64,000 nucleotides of DNA from Vitellaria paradoxa (GCA_019916065.1 CM034233.1:868001-932000), one strand, 5' to 3'; numbered from the stretch's first letter, positions 1 to 17,800 are shown. Notes: generated from the letters alone by a model not told the origin. Numbers and translations: made by a program.

Positions 1-394
1 GTAAACAAACTAAATAAAGAAATTAATTTTTTTATTTTATTAAATTATAAAATAAAATAAAATAAAATTTATTTTTTATATAATTATTAAAATATAAACA
101 AAAATAAAATTTATTTTAGTCTTTAAAAATATTTTTATATTCTTTTACGGGCCTAAAGGATATTTGTTCAAATTTATAAATATTTTTTATGAAGGACAAA
201 TTTGTCATTTGATGAATAGCCAACCACAAAAAGAGAGTTTTGTAATTTCACTTAATGAAAAAGATAAAAGTGGAATGTAAATAGATTCATTTTTTTTAAA
301 TATGTCAATAATATTTATATTTTAAATTTAACCTCTCAAATTCTACAAATAATATTTAATTGCGAATATATACCATCTTCCTAAATTTAAATTA
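1..394. other. AT-rich intergenic flank
   Basis: Very AT-rich DNA with no ORF that looks coding and no recognised element. It ends at the left target-site duplication of the Mutator-type MITE. Confidence 0.6.
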
Positions 395-1332
395 TGGTTA
401 ATTACACTAACACCCTTTAAACTATACATGTTTATCAATTTATCCCTTCATCTATTAACTTTAACACTTTGACCCCTCGTCTATTTAAAAGGATTCCGTT
501 TAGTAACCGTTAAAAAAGTCCGTTAAGTATTTATTTATTTATTATTCCTTAATTATTTCAATAAATTTCTAATGTGATTATTACTCACATGTTTAAATTT
601 AGAACTTATCACTAGAGGTTTACATGAGTTAGCTCACGTAAAATCATTTGATTTTCTATTATAGATTAAATAAATCAAATTTTTTCTCATCCCATCAAAA
701 AAAAAATTCAATCTGAAAACAAAAATAAATTATATGTATTATTTTTATTTTTGGTATAAAGAAACAAAATAAGCAAAACCTAATGAAAATAAAAAAAAAT
801 CAAATTAAACCTGATAACAACATTTTCATTTAATTTAGTTATTTTTTAATTTAAATTTAGCTAAAATTTTTAAATAAAATTTGATGGTACATTTTTTATT
901 ATTTATGATTAAAATTAAATGCACGCAATAAATATAGAAAAAATAAAAATATTTATTATTAAGATCTGAGAATTAACTTGGTTAGATTCTTTACCAACAT
1001 TAGGTTCAGGTCAAAAATTTTTTTTTTTTGGATGAGATAAGAAAAAAAAATCAATTTATTTAATTTATAATAAAAAATTGAATGATTTATTTGATTTAAT
1101 CTATACAAATCTTTAATCATAAGTTTCAAATTTGAATATATGTAAATAATAATTACTTAAAAAATATATTGAGATAATTAATAAATAATAAATAAATAAT
1201 TAAAGGACTCTTTTAACGGTTATTAAATAGAATTCTTTTTAAATAGACGAGGGATTAAAGTGTTAGGGTAAATAGATGAAAGAATAAATTAAAAAATAAG
1301 TATAATTTAAAGAATGTCAGTGTAATTAACCT
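395..1332. mobile_element. Mutator-type (MULE) MITE with long terminal inverted repeats
   Basis: The left end reads TGGTTAATTACACT and the reverse complement of the right end reads AGGTTAATTACACT. The inverted match continues inward for roughly 300 bp on each side (about 395-700 against 1030-1332) with moderate divergence. The flanks carry near-identical 9-bp repeats, TTTAAATTA at 386-394 and TTCAAATTA at 1333-1341 (8 of 9 match). Long TIRs with a 9-bp duplication are typical of Mutator-like elements. No transposase ORF is visible, so the element is non-autonomous. It lies about 0.6 kb upstream of the OPR start codon and could form a long hairpin if transcribed. Confidence 0.8.
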
Positions 1333-1341
1333 TTCAAATTA

Positions 1342-1940
1342 TTGGTCATGAGTGATCGCATGATGATATGCCAAATGACATGACATTAACAGAGAGGAAA
1401 GCAGCCACAGTGCCCCCCACCGTTGTTGTCTTCCATCGCTACCCATTCTTTGAACGAAGTGGCAATAATAAAGGAAAAAGATGCTCTGCATTATTTATAT
1501 ATATCTCCGGCAGCCACCACTCAACACTGAAATTACCTGTTTAGGCCGCCGCTTAGGTACCAAAATTTATTAAAATATATCAATTTTAATTAATTTTTTT
1601 AATTCTTTTTTCAACTAAATTTCACCACAAATCACAATTTTTTTTTATTACTCTTATTACCAGTTTTTTTTTTTTTTCAACCAAACACGACAAGTTCATT
1701 TATGCTCCCATGCACAAGAAAAGAGTACCTCTATTTATTTTATTAGTATTATTAATTCTTTTTCATCTTGCGGCCGCCGGTGGGCTTGGGGTGCCAAATT
1801 TGACGCCCATTAATTGGAATTGACGATGCAGATTGCAGAAGAAGCCATTCTCTTCTCTATAAATAATGGTGGGTTCCAATCTCTGCGTAGTATAATTCCA
1901 CTCCTTCGTCCCAAAACTCAAGTTCAATTCTCATCAGTGA
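1342..1940 (+). promoter_or_regulatory. promoter and 5' UTR of the OPR gene
   Basis: This lies between the MITE and the OPR start codon. A good TATA box, CTATAAATA, sits at 1857-1865, about 76 bp upstream of the ATG at 1941. Transcription probably starts near 1890, leaving a leader of about 50 nt. No other motif was assigned with confidence. Confidence 0.6.
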
Positions 1941-5144
<3,204 letters not shown>

Positions 5145-6320
5145 AAAAAAAAAATTAACCCTTCCTCTGTTTTTATTTTTGTTTTGTTGGTGTGATATAA
5201 TAAGATATATGCGCCATGGATGTAACAAAATTTTCAAGGCCTCGCTGGCTATTCTTCTTGGTATAGTTAGAAATTAATAAAATTTCATTTTATTTTTCCT
5301 TTGCCAATTAATTTACATGTTCATGTCTAATAGTTCTAACCGTATTGAAACTTACAAATCAGATTAGCAAATTACAAAGGCTCACATAGAAGGTGAGACG
5401 GGGAGGGAGGGAGAGAGAATTTGTTGATCAATTTGGACTCAATTATGCCAGTGACCTGTTTTTAATTCAAAATTTGAGAATATTAATGCAGGATGTAATC
5501 TTTGTAATAAATTATTTTTATTAAAAATATTATATCTTATCCATTTTAAAATAAAATTAAAGTTTTATAGTTTATTACTTGTTTATAATCACCTTATTCC
5601 TTTTCTATATCATTAGCTTTAATTTTGGAAATAAAATATAATATAAGAAGATAATTTTTTTTTTCTTTTAGATATGCTTGAATTTTGAAACAGTCAAACA
5701 ATCTTTTAAAGATAGACAAATTACACTTACATTTCCTCAATATTCGAGTTATTACGCCAATTATTTCATAACATTTGAGTAATCATATTTATTGTATCTT
5801 AATATTTCAAAAATACAACTACTTGTATTATTTTGAAAAGTTGTTAACTTCAACCCCTCCATTAATATTAAGCCAAAACTACCTTTATATCATATATAAA
5901 AAAATAAATAAAATACCCTTTTATCATACATTGGGAACTATGGTTTCCAAATCCTTCAAGATTCCTGTATCCGTAATTAGATAAAATTCTCATTTCTTTC
6001 CCTTGTGTTCCCCACGTATATATAAATCTGTATGGATTCTTTGCTTTCTCTGTTTTTGGCTCTCTCTTATTTTAACTACATCTTGTGAGAGAAAGTGAGA
6101 AGGGACAGAGAGTTATGCGATTGCTTGCTAAAAAACCACAAAGAAGTAGAAAACAATTTGGAGCTTGAAATTAAACTCTTTACTGTATAAGAAGTAACCC
6201 GGAGACAACACAAGGAGGTTCAAAACCTCTTTTAAGAACTACAATATATACGTACGTATGTATTATTGGGTTTGTTTTGCCAATGTGTATGTATATATTG
6301 CCGTGGATTCGAGAACCCTT
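5145..6320. other. OPR 3' region and intergenic DNA
   Basis: The first 150 bp are the probable OPR 3' UTR (an AATAAA-like signal near 5275). The rest is AT-rich. A TATA-like stretch at 6017-6028 precedes a purine-rich leader-like sequence (6080-6250), but no convincing ORF follows. It could be the start of a non-coding transcript or a promoter relic. Confidence 0.4.
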
Positions 6321-6788
6321 GGCTACATTTGTTTGAGAGATTGAATGATGGGTAACAAATAATACCGTAAACCCACTAATGAGATTGGATAAAATGTGAG
6401 ATTAATTTTTTATGTGAGATTATTTTTTTGATATTTGGTTGGTAGGATATAGAATGGGATAAAAGATATGATTTGATATGTAATGTGATAGGAAATAATT
6501 TTGGACTTTTGAATCTTGAAGGAAAATAATCCGGAGATGGGAAATTATTAACCTCACACCCCACGGGATAACTCATCCCACAAAAACCTTCATTATTCAT
6601 CCAATACGTGAGACACTGATATCAAACAAATACTTTATTATTCTTCCAATTTATAGGACCCACGAATTACTCATCTAATCCCGTTTCCTTAGATTTGATA
6701 CAATTACATTTAGACCGTTTATTGACCTACTGCAGCTCTTACAGTGAATTCTCCCACTGCAGTCTTGGAACCCATCAAACGCGCCCCC
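6321..6788. mobile_element. possible MITE, degenerate
   Basis: The left end GGCTACATTTGTTTGA resembles the reverse complement of the right end, GGGGCGCGTTTGATGG. Both have the GTTTG-containing terminus common to several plant MITE families. No clean target-site duplication was found. Confidence 0.3.
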
Positions 6789-7127
6789 CATGATATATAT
6801 CCAGCAATTCGACATTTATCAATGAAATTTTTGAAAATTTAAGGTAAACTTAAGAACCCCAACATTTATCATTAGAAATTTAGAAAAATTTAGTCAAAAC
6901 TAAGAACAATTTTCTTAGATTTATCTATGCGAGACATAGACACGTAAACCATAACAAGAATAATACCCATCTCATAAATCACAACAAAAAAAAAAATCGT
7001 TGCTCTGCTGATGATGAAAATTGTCAGGCTCTTGCTTCGTGAATGCCATGAATTGGGAAGAATTTTGTCTTGGATTATGAGAAGATAACTCTTGTGTAAA
7101 TTGTAATATCATCGAGCATTAACATCG

Positions 7128-7418
7128 CTAAGATTCGGTTTGATCCTGGATTTGTGGGTTGAGCGGTGAAGTTGAGGTTGTGGCGGCGTTGGCAGCGGAG
7201 TGGATGTGGAGGTGGGGGAGTAAGAGAGATTGAGGAAGGTCGATAGGAAAGTTAGTGCGGAGAGAGACGAAGATGTCGACGGGGTTAGTAACGGTGACAC
7301 TGGAGAGTTCGCAGAGGATGAGTGGGTCATGGTGGGGGTTTTGGCCATGCCGGCGGTGCGATTGGAGTTTTGGTGATGATTGTATTGTTCTTTTGAGTAA
7401 TTTCCACGAAAGCTTCAT
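7128..7418 (-). pseudogene. unrecognised 96-codon ORF, possible gene fragment
   Basis: An open frame on the minus strand starts MKLSWKLLKRTIQSSPK and ends QIQDQTES. It is serine-, proline- and histidine-rich, and an overlapping frame (7109-7348) is also open. The stretch is clearly more GC-rich than its surroundings, as coding DNA or a captured exon would be. I recognise no domain. It has no splice partners that I could find and lies alone between repeats, so a pseudogene fragment or first exon of a lost gene is more likely than a working gene. Confidence 0.25.
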
Positions 7419-7654
7419 CTTCTCTCGCTAAACCTACTTAGTCTCTCTCATCACGTCTTACGGCGTTCGGAGCCCCGAAAAACGTGATTTAAGAAACTTT
7501 TATTTTTTATTTTTTTACATTTGGCGCTTACCAACTAAATTATGCCGTTCAGATATGAATAATACGGTTAGAATAGATTTTTGTCTGTTTCTAACGGATT
7601 ACGGTGGTGATTTTTTATTTTTGTGTAAGAATGTTAGATTTTAAATCTATTTAA

Positions 7655-7913
7655 ATGTATTTTTGAATTTGTTTTAATGAATTTATGTTGGAATTTTTAA
7701 AAAGTTGTTAAAAATTTTTTAAAATTTGTAAAAAAAAATTATCGAAATTTGTAAAAAATTTATTAAAATTTATAAAAAATTGTTAGTATATAGAGATATA
7801 TATAAATTTATAGAAATTTTATGAAGAACGAGATAGATAAAATGTGTTAGAGTTTTAGAAATGTTTAGATTTTTCAAAGATTTTCTAGTATTTTCAACAA
7901 TCCAAACGCATCT
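7655..7913. mobile_element. Tourist/PIF-Harbinger-like MITE
   Basis: The right end, read on the minus strand, is AGATGCGTTTGGATTG, and the left end is the related ATGTATTTTTGAATTT. Both are flanked by TAA (7652-7654 and 7914-7916), the 3-bp duplication typical of PIF/Harbinger elements. The interior is AT-rich and non-coding. It is one of several members of the family in this window. Confidence 0.55.
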
Positions 7914-7916
7914 TAA

Positions 7917-8846
7917 TGTTATAAATTGAGGTGTAATATCTTTTACAACAAAAGTTTAACAGAGTTAGAGCAAAATTAATACAAAGGGGCTTAACTACTT
8001 TGAAAATAAAAGTGTAATTTTTTTAAGATTATTTAAAAAAAATAACTATAATTTAACTTTAAACATTATATATATATATGTTGTGTTTAATTTGCTAAAA
8101 TATTTTCAAAATCTCTAAAAACTTTTGAAAGTTATTAATTTTTATCTCATTACAAAATCACGAGCCAACAACTTATTTCACTTCATTTTTTGTCATTCTA
8201 AACACATTCATAATTTTAAAGAGAAAAAAGTCATCTCATATTATATATAGATATTATATTATTTTTATTTAATATATTTTTTATACTTTAGGGTGTCTGA
8301 GCCAGTTTACGCACATCTTGACTAATTTTTAAGACGCAAAAAATGATTAGATAAATCCTGAGGGGACTCGATCCATTTAACATTGAGGGTAAGATGAGTG
8401 AGAAAATTTTGTTATTATGTTTAGATGGTAAAAAAGTATAAAAAAAAAATATAACAATTTGACTTAAAATTGATATATTACGAAATTTGATTAAAAAAAT
8501 AAAAAGTTAGTAAATTTTAATTGATTTTGATCGAGTAAAGCAGGTTAGTGTAAATATAAAATAAGTGTAATTTACCGTACTTTAAAGCGTTTGGCGGTGA
8601 AATGAGAATGAGGTTTGGCAAAGGGTTAAACGTAAGGAGCTTGACACTGTTTTTGAATCTGCCCAAATTGCTCGTTTTGTTAGTTTCGCCGCAGCGGTGT
8701 TTGGCTTGTCCAGAGTCCATACCCTGAGAAGGAAAACCCTACAGCCACGCCCGTGTCCCCCGTTGCCATTTGCGAGTATTTATTTGTTAGGGAATGGTTC
8801 AGTCGTAGGATTTCAAGCTGTTTCGTTTTCTCACCAATAGGATACC
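7917..8846. other. intergenic DNA and SMU1 upstream region
   Basis: AT-rich DNA. A degenerate member of the same MITE family lies at about 8081-8208 (TTGTGTTTAATTTGC against an inverted AATGTGTTTAGAATGAC). From about 8570 the sequence becomes less AT-rich; this is the likely promoter and 5' UTR of the SMU1 gene. No TATA box could be assigned. Confidence 0.45.
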
Positions 8847-11800
8847 ATGTCTGCGCTCGAAATTGAAGCACGAGAGTAAGCTCCCTTTTCTCTTTATTAT
8901 ATATATATATATATATATATATCTATCTATCTTGAAGAATCTGCATAAGCTTCATTTCTTACTCTACTTTTCAATTTGCACCTGTTTGGTAGTCGAGAAA
9001 AACTGAATAAAAGGGGAAAAAGCTCTAACGGACGATAAACAAAAACGAAGAAATGCTTTGAAACTTAACACCATATGTTCCGTTCGGGTTGGTTGAATAA
9101 AGCTTCCGCTTTCTCAACCTTCAAATTGATGGAACTTATCTCGGAATATCTTGGTTAATTTTTGTGTTTGACGCCAATGATTATTACCAGAAATCAATGT
9201 TGTCTGCCGATTTTTTGTTTTTACCATTTGCTATTTTCAGTATTGTAGAATATTTCTTGTTTTACTTCTGAAGTCTGGTAATTATTTATTTTTTGTTGCC
9301 CCTCTTACTTTTTCCTCATTGTTTGGGGTAATAGCATGTTGGTTTGTGATTATTATGTTGTTTTAATGCCATCAAAATCTAATCTAGTATATTATTTTTC
9401 ATCTTGCAGTGTGATCAAGATTGTTCTTCAATTTTGCAAAGAAAATTCTTTGCATCAGAGTTTTCAAACATTGCAGAATGAGTGTCAGGTTTCTTTGAAT
9501 ACAGTAGACAGCCTTGAAACTTTTGTTGCTGATATTAACAGTGGAAGGTGGGATGCAATATTACCCCAAGTGGCACAACTTAAGCTTCCCAGGAAGAACC
9601 TAGAAGATCTGTATGAACAAGTATGTATCATATGTTATTAGAGGTGTGGATGAGTCAAGCCGAGTTAGGTTTTGTCATGCTCAGGCTTGCCTCACATATG
9701 TCAGGCTTGAGCCAAGGTTGGGCTTAGTAGAGCCCAACCAAGTTAAGCTTAGGCTTGGCTTGTTATATTGAGGCTCAAGCTTGGCTTGTTTATATCAAAT
9801 ATCCAAAAAATTAAAGTGACCACGAGCCCTTAGCCTGATTTGTATTTCTAGCTACCTTGGGCAACTGTAGTTCAGGTCCTGCATCAGACAATTGTGTATC
9901 CTTTTGAAAGAAAAAATATGAGTGGTAAAATTGTGCATGAGACTCCCAGTTTAAATATGCATCTCCTACATATAGCTCGAACTAGATACGCAGACATCAA
10001 ATATGTTTTAAGTAGAATAATTTCCCGTTGGCCTTGGTTGTCTAGTTTCCTCATTTGAGGCACATGTACTGGGTTTCTTCGATTGCATTATTCTGCTAGC
10101 TTGGATTAATATATCTATTTTTTCCCACTATATTTGCAGATTGTTTTGGAAATGATTGAACTTCGGGAATTGGACACTGCACGTGCAATACTAAGACAAA
10201 CCCAGGTAATGGGTGTCATGAAACAGGAGCAACCTGAACGGTACTTGCGACTTGAGCATCTCCTTGTTCGAACTTATTTTGATCCACATGAGGTTAGAAT
10301 GCTTCTTCTGAGATAAACTCTTTTTACTCTTCACCTTTATGTCTTCCATGCTATTGCATATGCTTACCCTCATGATTGTCTAGTTTGAGCATTATAAGCC
10401 ATATGGTATTGGTTTTCATTTCTTTGTTTTTTCAATTTCTTGCGTAAAATTCAATGTATTAATTTTTTGTTTTGTTTTATTTATTTTATAGAAATAAATT
10501 CGTTATATTAATGACACATGTTCAACAAATGGCTTCTTTATTTGAGTGATATTCACAACACTGCCTATATGACTCATCAAAAAGAAAAAAAAAAAAAAAA
10601 AAAGCACCACCACCTATATTCTTTTATTTTTATTCTATTATGAGGTGATTTTTATGATAATTTTTATCTATGGTTTTTATTAACACTGTCATTGCGTGCT
10701 TAATGTTTATTTTAATACTGGCAATACCAAGCCTAGATAAAAGAGGAGAGATACCGTAGGTTGGCAACCGGCATAAAACAAAGTTACTTCCTTTGTACAT
10801 GAATCCAAATGAGAATTTTGTTGCAGCATTCCGTAATTGCAACACACTACATTGGATCCTGGGTGTAATAAAATATAGGCAAGGATTTACTAGGACATTC
10901 CCTCTAAGCAACTTATCACATTAGTACCCAAGTGTGGTGAGAAGTAGGTAAGGGCTCTTGCACCTTAATGGACGTGTGGGTAAAGAAATTGGTCCAGGGC
11001 TGTAGGTTACAGATAGTAACTGGAAATATAGGCTTATTAACATGAAATTATTAGAATTAATAGATATTTTAGTTAGGAGAATAGTAAATATAGTTTTCAT
11101 ATAAAAAGACCAAGTGAATGGGAGAAAAGTCTAAAAAAATTGAAAATACTGGTTTTAAACTTGGTATTTGGGGAAGATATAAGAATATGAATGCGGTAGG
11201 AATCGTTATCAATATGAATCTCAAAGATAAGGGTGTAAGTGTTAAGAGAATAGTGATAGAATATTGCCTGTAAACTTGTACTAGATGAAGATACAATTAA
11301 TATTATTAGTGCTTATGCTTTCTAGGTAGGAGTATATGAAGTAACCAAATAATGCTTTTGGGAAGATATGGATGGACTTATTCAGGATATCGAAGGAGGA
11401 CAAAATTTTATAGGAGGAGATTTGAATGGATATGTGGGAAGAAATAGTGGAGGTTTTGAGAGGTGCATGGGGTTATGGTTTTGGCGATAGAGATAAGGTG
11501 AATCAATTTTAGAGTTTGTGACGACATATGACTTAGCAATATCTGAATGTTGCACTGCTTACTTTATCCACTTGTCATATGTCTTACCTTTTTTTAGGAC
11601 CTTACTGTTTTTGTATCCTTTAGAGTAATGACGAAGGAGGACAAAATTTTATAGGAGGAGATTTGAATGGATGTGTGGGAAGAAATAGTGGAGGTTTTGA
11701 GAGGTGCATGGGGTTATGGTTTTGGCGATAGAGATAAGGTGAATCAATTTTAGAGTTTGTGACGACATATGACGTAGCAATATCCAAATGTTGCACTGCT

Positions 11801-14800
11801 TACTTTATCCACTTGTCATATGTCTTACCTTTTTAGGACCTTACTGTTTTTGTATCCTTTAGAGTAATGTGATACCAAGAAGAGAATTTAGTAATTACCA
11901 AAAAAAAGAAGAGAATTTAGCAAAGAAAAGAAGCAATAGCCAAGGAGAGAATAATTAAGCTGCGGAGAAAAATGGGGAAGGAAACATCAGCTCACGGGAT
12001 GTTCATCATTCATTTTCATTAACTTTAATTGATAATAACAAGCAACACATGCAGCCCTTTAAATAGAAAATATAAAAGTAAACCAAAAAAACACCCTAGC
12101 GAAGACCATGCTAGGGGAGATCAAGAGACAATTGAAGAGACAATTGAAGGGAAATGTATTATTCAAAGAGAATGCACTTTAAATGCTTGATGTCCCATCA
12201 TAGAGTTTCATTTATTAGTATCTTGGACACTTTTCAATTCATTGTCACATTTTGAGGTTGGTTTTATTGCTTTCTATTTCTCTACTAGGAAAAATGATTA
12301 TGATGGTTGAAATTATCATAGCTCTGTTTCCATGAATGTGTGCTTTGTGCTAAAACTATTACTTTGGGCACTTTGCGTAGGCTTATCAAGATTCAACAAA
12401 AGAGAAAAGGCGTGCACAAATAGCTCAAGGTTTTGGTCCTTTCCCCTCCTTTGTTATGGTTGAAAGGCTTGAAATTGAACACCGTGTACAGTTTGAGTAT
12501 TGTTCAAGATTTTGTAGAATGTTTGTACTTGTACATGTGGTTGCCGTATTTGTCTGCCTGCCTTTTCTTATATATTTTCTTCTATTCCATTTTTTTCAGC
12601 TCTTGCTGCAGAGGTTTCTGTGGTTCCACCTTCACGATTAATGGCTCTAATTGGTCAAGCTCTAAAGTGGCAGCAGCACCAAGGTTACATCATACTAATA
12701 ACTTTGTGTGTGTGTTTGTGTTTGTGTCGGTAGATAACTACACTGTTGGATCAAATCAACATCGTTATGTAAGTGTTAGAAGTTGTTCCGCATCGGCGCA
12801 TGAGAAAAATTATTTATTCCATATAAGAGATGGATTTCCCTTACCTAAACACTTAGGATGTAAGGTTGAGATCCCTCTTCTTACGTGTCATTGGGCTTCT
12901 TGACAGTAAGAAAATCCATTTGTTTCGGTTGAAGTTGCCGGAACTTTTCCATTTCCTAAGAGACTTGGAAATAAACGCGAGCGGAATAATGGAATTTCAG
13001 TGTTCCCATCGAAACATGCCAGAATAAATTAAAACACCAAAAAAGAGTGCATATGCTGAAATAGTAAGTTGTGTCCAGACAATATATTATTCTTAATAAA
13101 TTTTTTACAATTGTAAAAAGGCCATATTGTACTATATTATTCTCTGTAATATAGAATTGTCTAAATAAATTTCTAAAAATTATTTTGTTGGGACTTTTCA
13201 ATCATTTGCACTTTAGTTTTGATAAATTGAGTTATTTGACAATGTTAAAATATTAGCCACCATTTCTTTGTAAAACTTAAGTTGTTAGCGAGAGGGGCAA
13301 CTTCATTAGTTATATTAATATTTTTACGCTTAACATGCCCACTCACATGTGGCCTTTACCTTTTGATAAGATCTAGCATGTACAACTATTGACACTATCG
13401 GATTGATAGTGAGTTTGAACGTTGGACATTTACGTGCTCTGATATCATATTAAATTCTTAGTCACCATTGCATCTAAAAACTCAACATGCCAAAGAGATT
13501 GGAAACTTTATTAGTTAATATTGTTATATTTCTACTCTCAATGGACAATACATGTGTTACCTCAGTTGGTTAGGCCTTGGGTTTACTTAATGGTCACCAA
13601 TTCTAATCTCCTCAAACCAATTGGTTGGTTGTTAACTTTAGGATCCTCGGAATTAGTTGAGGTACGCACAGACTGGCCTAGACACCTTATAAAAAATGGA
13701 CAATATTTAATGTGGTTCCTCAAATTTTCTTACACTTTTATTGTATCTCAATATGTTTGATTAATTAATAATTAGTTTATATATATATAGATAGATGTGA
13801 ATTTATGTTTATAAAAAAATTCTATGTATTTTGAATTCCTTTGGTCGCTTTTGAAATGTTTGCAAAATGTTTCCAAAACTTCTATATTCGTGCTAATTGA
13901 ACCAACACTTTGGAATCAAAATTTTTCCTTGCCTTGGGGGAATGAGACCATGTGAGTTTCTCAATTTGCGAACACAAGGTATAAAAATAATAATTTTATA
14001 GAATATAGCCAATCTACTTCTCTCCTACTAACCATTCCAATGGATAAGTTTGGTAACTGAAAATATGGAGATAGTGGATAATGCAAGTGAGGAAGATTCC
14101 TATGCTTGCAGCACCCCCCGCTCGCCCGGGGGTGGGGGGGTTCATGTAATTGAATGGAGAAAAACTTTGACTAAATGAGCTATTGTGGTGGTTATGACTG
14201 CTAAGTTTATCAAGCTTTCAACCAAAAGCATGAATACGGATACGATATGAGTATGGACACGGATATGGTAATTTTAAAAAAATGAGGATACAGACACGGT
14301 AAGGGTACGGCCTAAAAATATTGTATATTTTATTAGCCATATAAGTGAATATAACATTCGCAAAAAAATTAATTTAATATAAACTTCAATATACAGACCA
14401 TATGAGTTATAAGATTTTATAATTTTAGGAGTTTCAAGCACTTAAATCTGGATTTGTCTTAATAATACATTTGAAGAAAAATGATAAATAATAGGACACA
14501 CCATGTGGCGTGTTCGACACGTATCTTAGAGTGTCCGAGAAGTATGTGTGTCCTATACGTGTCGGATACGGATACGACACCCATTTTGAAGTGTCCATGC
14601 GTCCTAGCTTTTAACTTTCAGGTTCTATTTTTGTAATTTAATTTGATTACCACTCCTTTTTTTTTGATACAAGAAACATATTGGAAACTTCCCAGGCATT
14701 CTATTATTTAAGTTACAGAAAGTATCTGCAATTGATTTTTTTGGTACTTTTTTGTAATTTAATAAGGACAAAATGAAATTGTAAATCTTTGGAGTCACCA

Positions 14801-17800
14801 GGATTTCTGTAGCTTTCACCTTTAACTTCTGAGTTCGGAGACCAATGGTTTTGTTGGTGCCTTGGCATGTTACTTTCATTGTTAAAGCTTTATAAATTTT
14901 CCCTTGTCTGTTTCAGGGTTGCTTCCACCAGGAACACAGTTTGACTTATTTCGAGGGACAGCTGCCATGAAACAAGATGTAGATGATATGAATCCAACAA
15001 ATCTTGGACATACTATCAAGGTAACCTATAGATCCATCTCTATCCTGACACAATATTCATATTTGTCAGTCTGTTTACAATGTGAGGCTGCTTATTATCA
15101 CTGTCACGTCTCATAGATGAGAGGTTTTTATTTATTGTATCTTTCTCTCTGAATCAGAGACTGCAAAATATACATGTATGCATATGTATAGGAATGCTAA
15201 TGTGCCCCATAATAGAGGAACCATAGAAGAGTGTTTCCAACTTTTAAAGACAATACTGCCCAAAAATTATTTTACTTATTTAATTTCAAGCAAAAATGGG
15301 TTTCTTACTCTCTTAGCAATTGGGCATCTCCCCCGGCCCTAATCTGATAGAATGCTTGTGCTATCACAAAACTAGTCAACCATTTACCATTAGAAATCTT
15401 GTCTATGATCTGTCTTTTGCGGCATTGAAATCATTTGGAGTTGGGCACAAGAGCCTGGAGAAGTTCAGTGTACTCAACTTTCCTTCTATGCATCTATTTC
15501 TCCCCACTATGTTCTATACCAGTGGTAAAGTGGAGTCAACTGCTGGACCATATGATTCTTGTGATGGCACTAGTTTCTAACCAAATTGCTGCTGAACCAC
15601 TGACAGCGTTATCCCTTGGTCCCATCTAATGTAGCAGGAGTCAGTTTCTGTAAAATATAATCTAAAAACCTGTGTGAGACTTTCTGCTGCAGTCAGTTTC
15701 TGCAAAAATTCATTTGAAAACATGTGCCCATTTTGTTTCCTCAGCTAGAAGGGACCAAATTTAAACAAGGGATGTGTATTTTGCATCAACCAGGGGTTTT
15801 GCCTTCTAAAGGCTTGCTGAATACCCCATAATTTTCCACGAAGGCAAGTGTATTTAAATACTGATTAAAATGTCTGTTTGCGAATTTTGGTGAGATCCTT
15901 TGAAAGGCATTAGTTACATTCTTCTTATCACTTTAATTGATATTCTACAATTGCAGAGAACTTTGGGCTATGAAGAAGTTAAGGGGCTACACATTTGGTG
16001 GAAATACTCTAATAAAATTAGATAAATCATCTACCAAAAAAAAAAAAAAAAAAACCAACTCAACAAAGCCTTAAGCCCAATGGATAATTCAACAATCGCA
16101 AAGAAGTTTGGGCTATGAAGAAGTCAAAGGGTTATATATTTGGTGGAAGTACTCTAATAAAATTAGATAAGATCATCTACAAGAACAACTCAACTCAACT
16201 AAAAAAGCCTTAGTCCCAATAACAAAAGAATAATAGATTATATGTCATTTACAAGTTCTATTCCTTATATTCACAAATGATAAAACATTCGAGGTTTCTG
16301 CAGGTAATTTTGCAGTCATAGTTGTATACTTAATTGTTGTTAATTTTACTTCTGAAACCTAGAAATCATGTTTTCCAGTGCTGTCTTGCTGCAGTTTGGA
16401 AAAAAAAGTCACCCAGAATGCGCTCAGTTCTCACCAGACGGACAATTCCTTGTTTCTTGCTCTGTTGACGGATTTATTGAGGTACACAATTAGAAACTAT
16501 TTCATAAAATTATGAATGTGTTGGTGTTATTTTATGCTTTCTCATTTTGGTGCGTACCAGGTTTGGGACCACATTAGTGGGAAACTGAAGAAGGACCTTC
16601 AGTACCAAGCTGATGTGAGTATTTTTTTGCTTTGTTTTTCCTTTGTGTTTACGTATTTTCCATAATATGCATAGTTATCTTTGTAATTTTAAGTTTGGGC
16701 ATCATAGTACTTGATACTCGTCTGTGTCTTTAAGCAAAATGTTGGAAGGAGATTTGTACTTTATTTTGTTTAGATTTAATTTAACTGAATTTGCCTGAAC
16801 TAAGACCTTGTTTGAAGTATTTAAGATTGGATGCATAGCTCCCGTTTGTAGTTCTACTTTATCAAGGGCATGCTTCTAGGTAACCTTGCTACCATATCTT
16901 ACAATCTCAACTTAACAATCTTAATGTCTGCATTTCAGCCATGCTTAATGAACAACCTTGTTTCTTAGCTGCCCAAGACTTTTTCACATATTGCATGACT
17001 TGTTTTGAAAAGCGTATCCCCAGGCACAAGGGCAAGGTGTAGCTTTGACCCGTGAAAACCGACTCAAGTCTACATGGAAGGTTTAACTAGGTTCAAACTC
17101 ACTCTTTGTGCACTTGGATTCTAGCTCACTTAGTTGGTTTGTTCACAAGATTGATTTTATAATTACCAGATGAAAGTTGTTTAATCAATTTAAAAGAAGA
17201 TTACCTTGTGAAAATAAAGACGGTTTCAAACGGAGCTTGGATCTAGATGGGTTATTTAGATGATGAGGAATAATAGGTAATCATTTTAATCTCAACTCAT
17301 TGTCAAATGGTTGAGATTGGGTGATTCTTCTTGAGAATCATCTTTTGAATGATTTTCTTTTCCTTGTTAGCTCATAACATTTACGCTTTTGCAGGAAACA
17401 TTTATGATGCATGATGAAGCTGTCCTTTGTGTTGATTTTAGTAGAGATTCTGAAATGCTGGCATCTGGGTCGCAAGATGGAAAAATTAAAGTAATTTTTA
17501 AGTTTATATCTGTTGTTAGTAAGTTTTAATGTTATATTCATTGTTCTGCTTATTTTTCGCTCCCCATGTTCTCTAACAGAAAATGAATATTGTTAAGTTG
17601 GCAACGTCATATTTGCATATTCAGAGTTAGTGGATCCTTAATGGCATAATATTGTTAAGCATCGTGTCAGTTATTGGATTAGTAATATATGTAAGTTGAA
17701 TTTAGCGGTGAAATGTTATTTTTGAGAGAGAAGGGAAATGGTATAATTCCTGGTCCATTTCTAGTGTCCCTTCCACTTCTACTCGTTCTATGTCTGCTTT

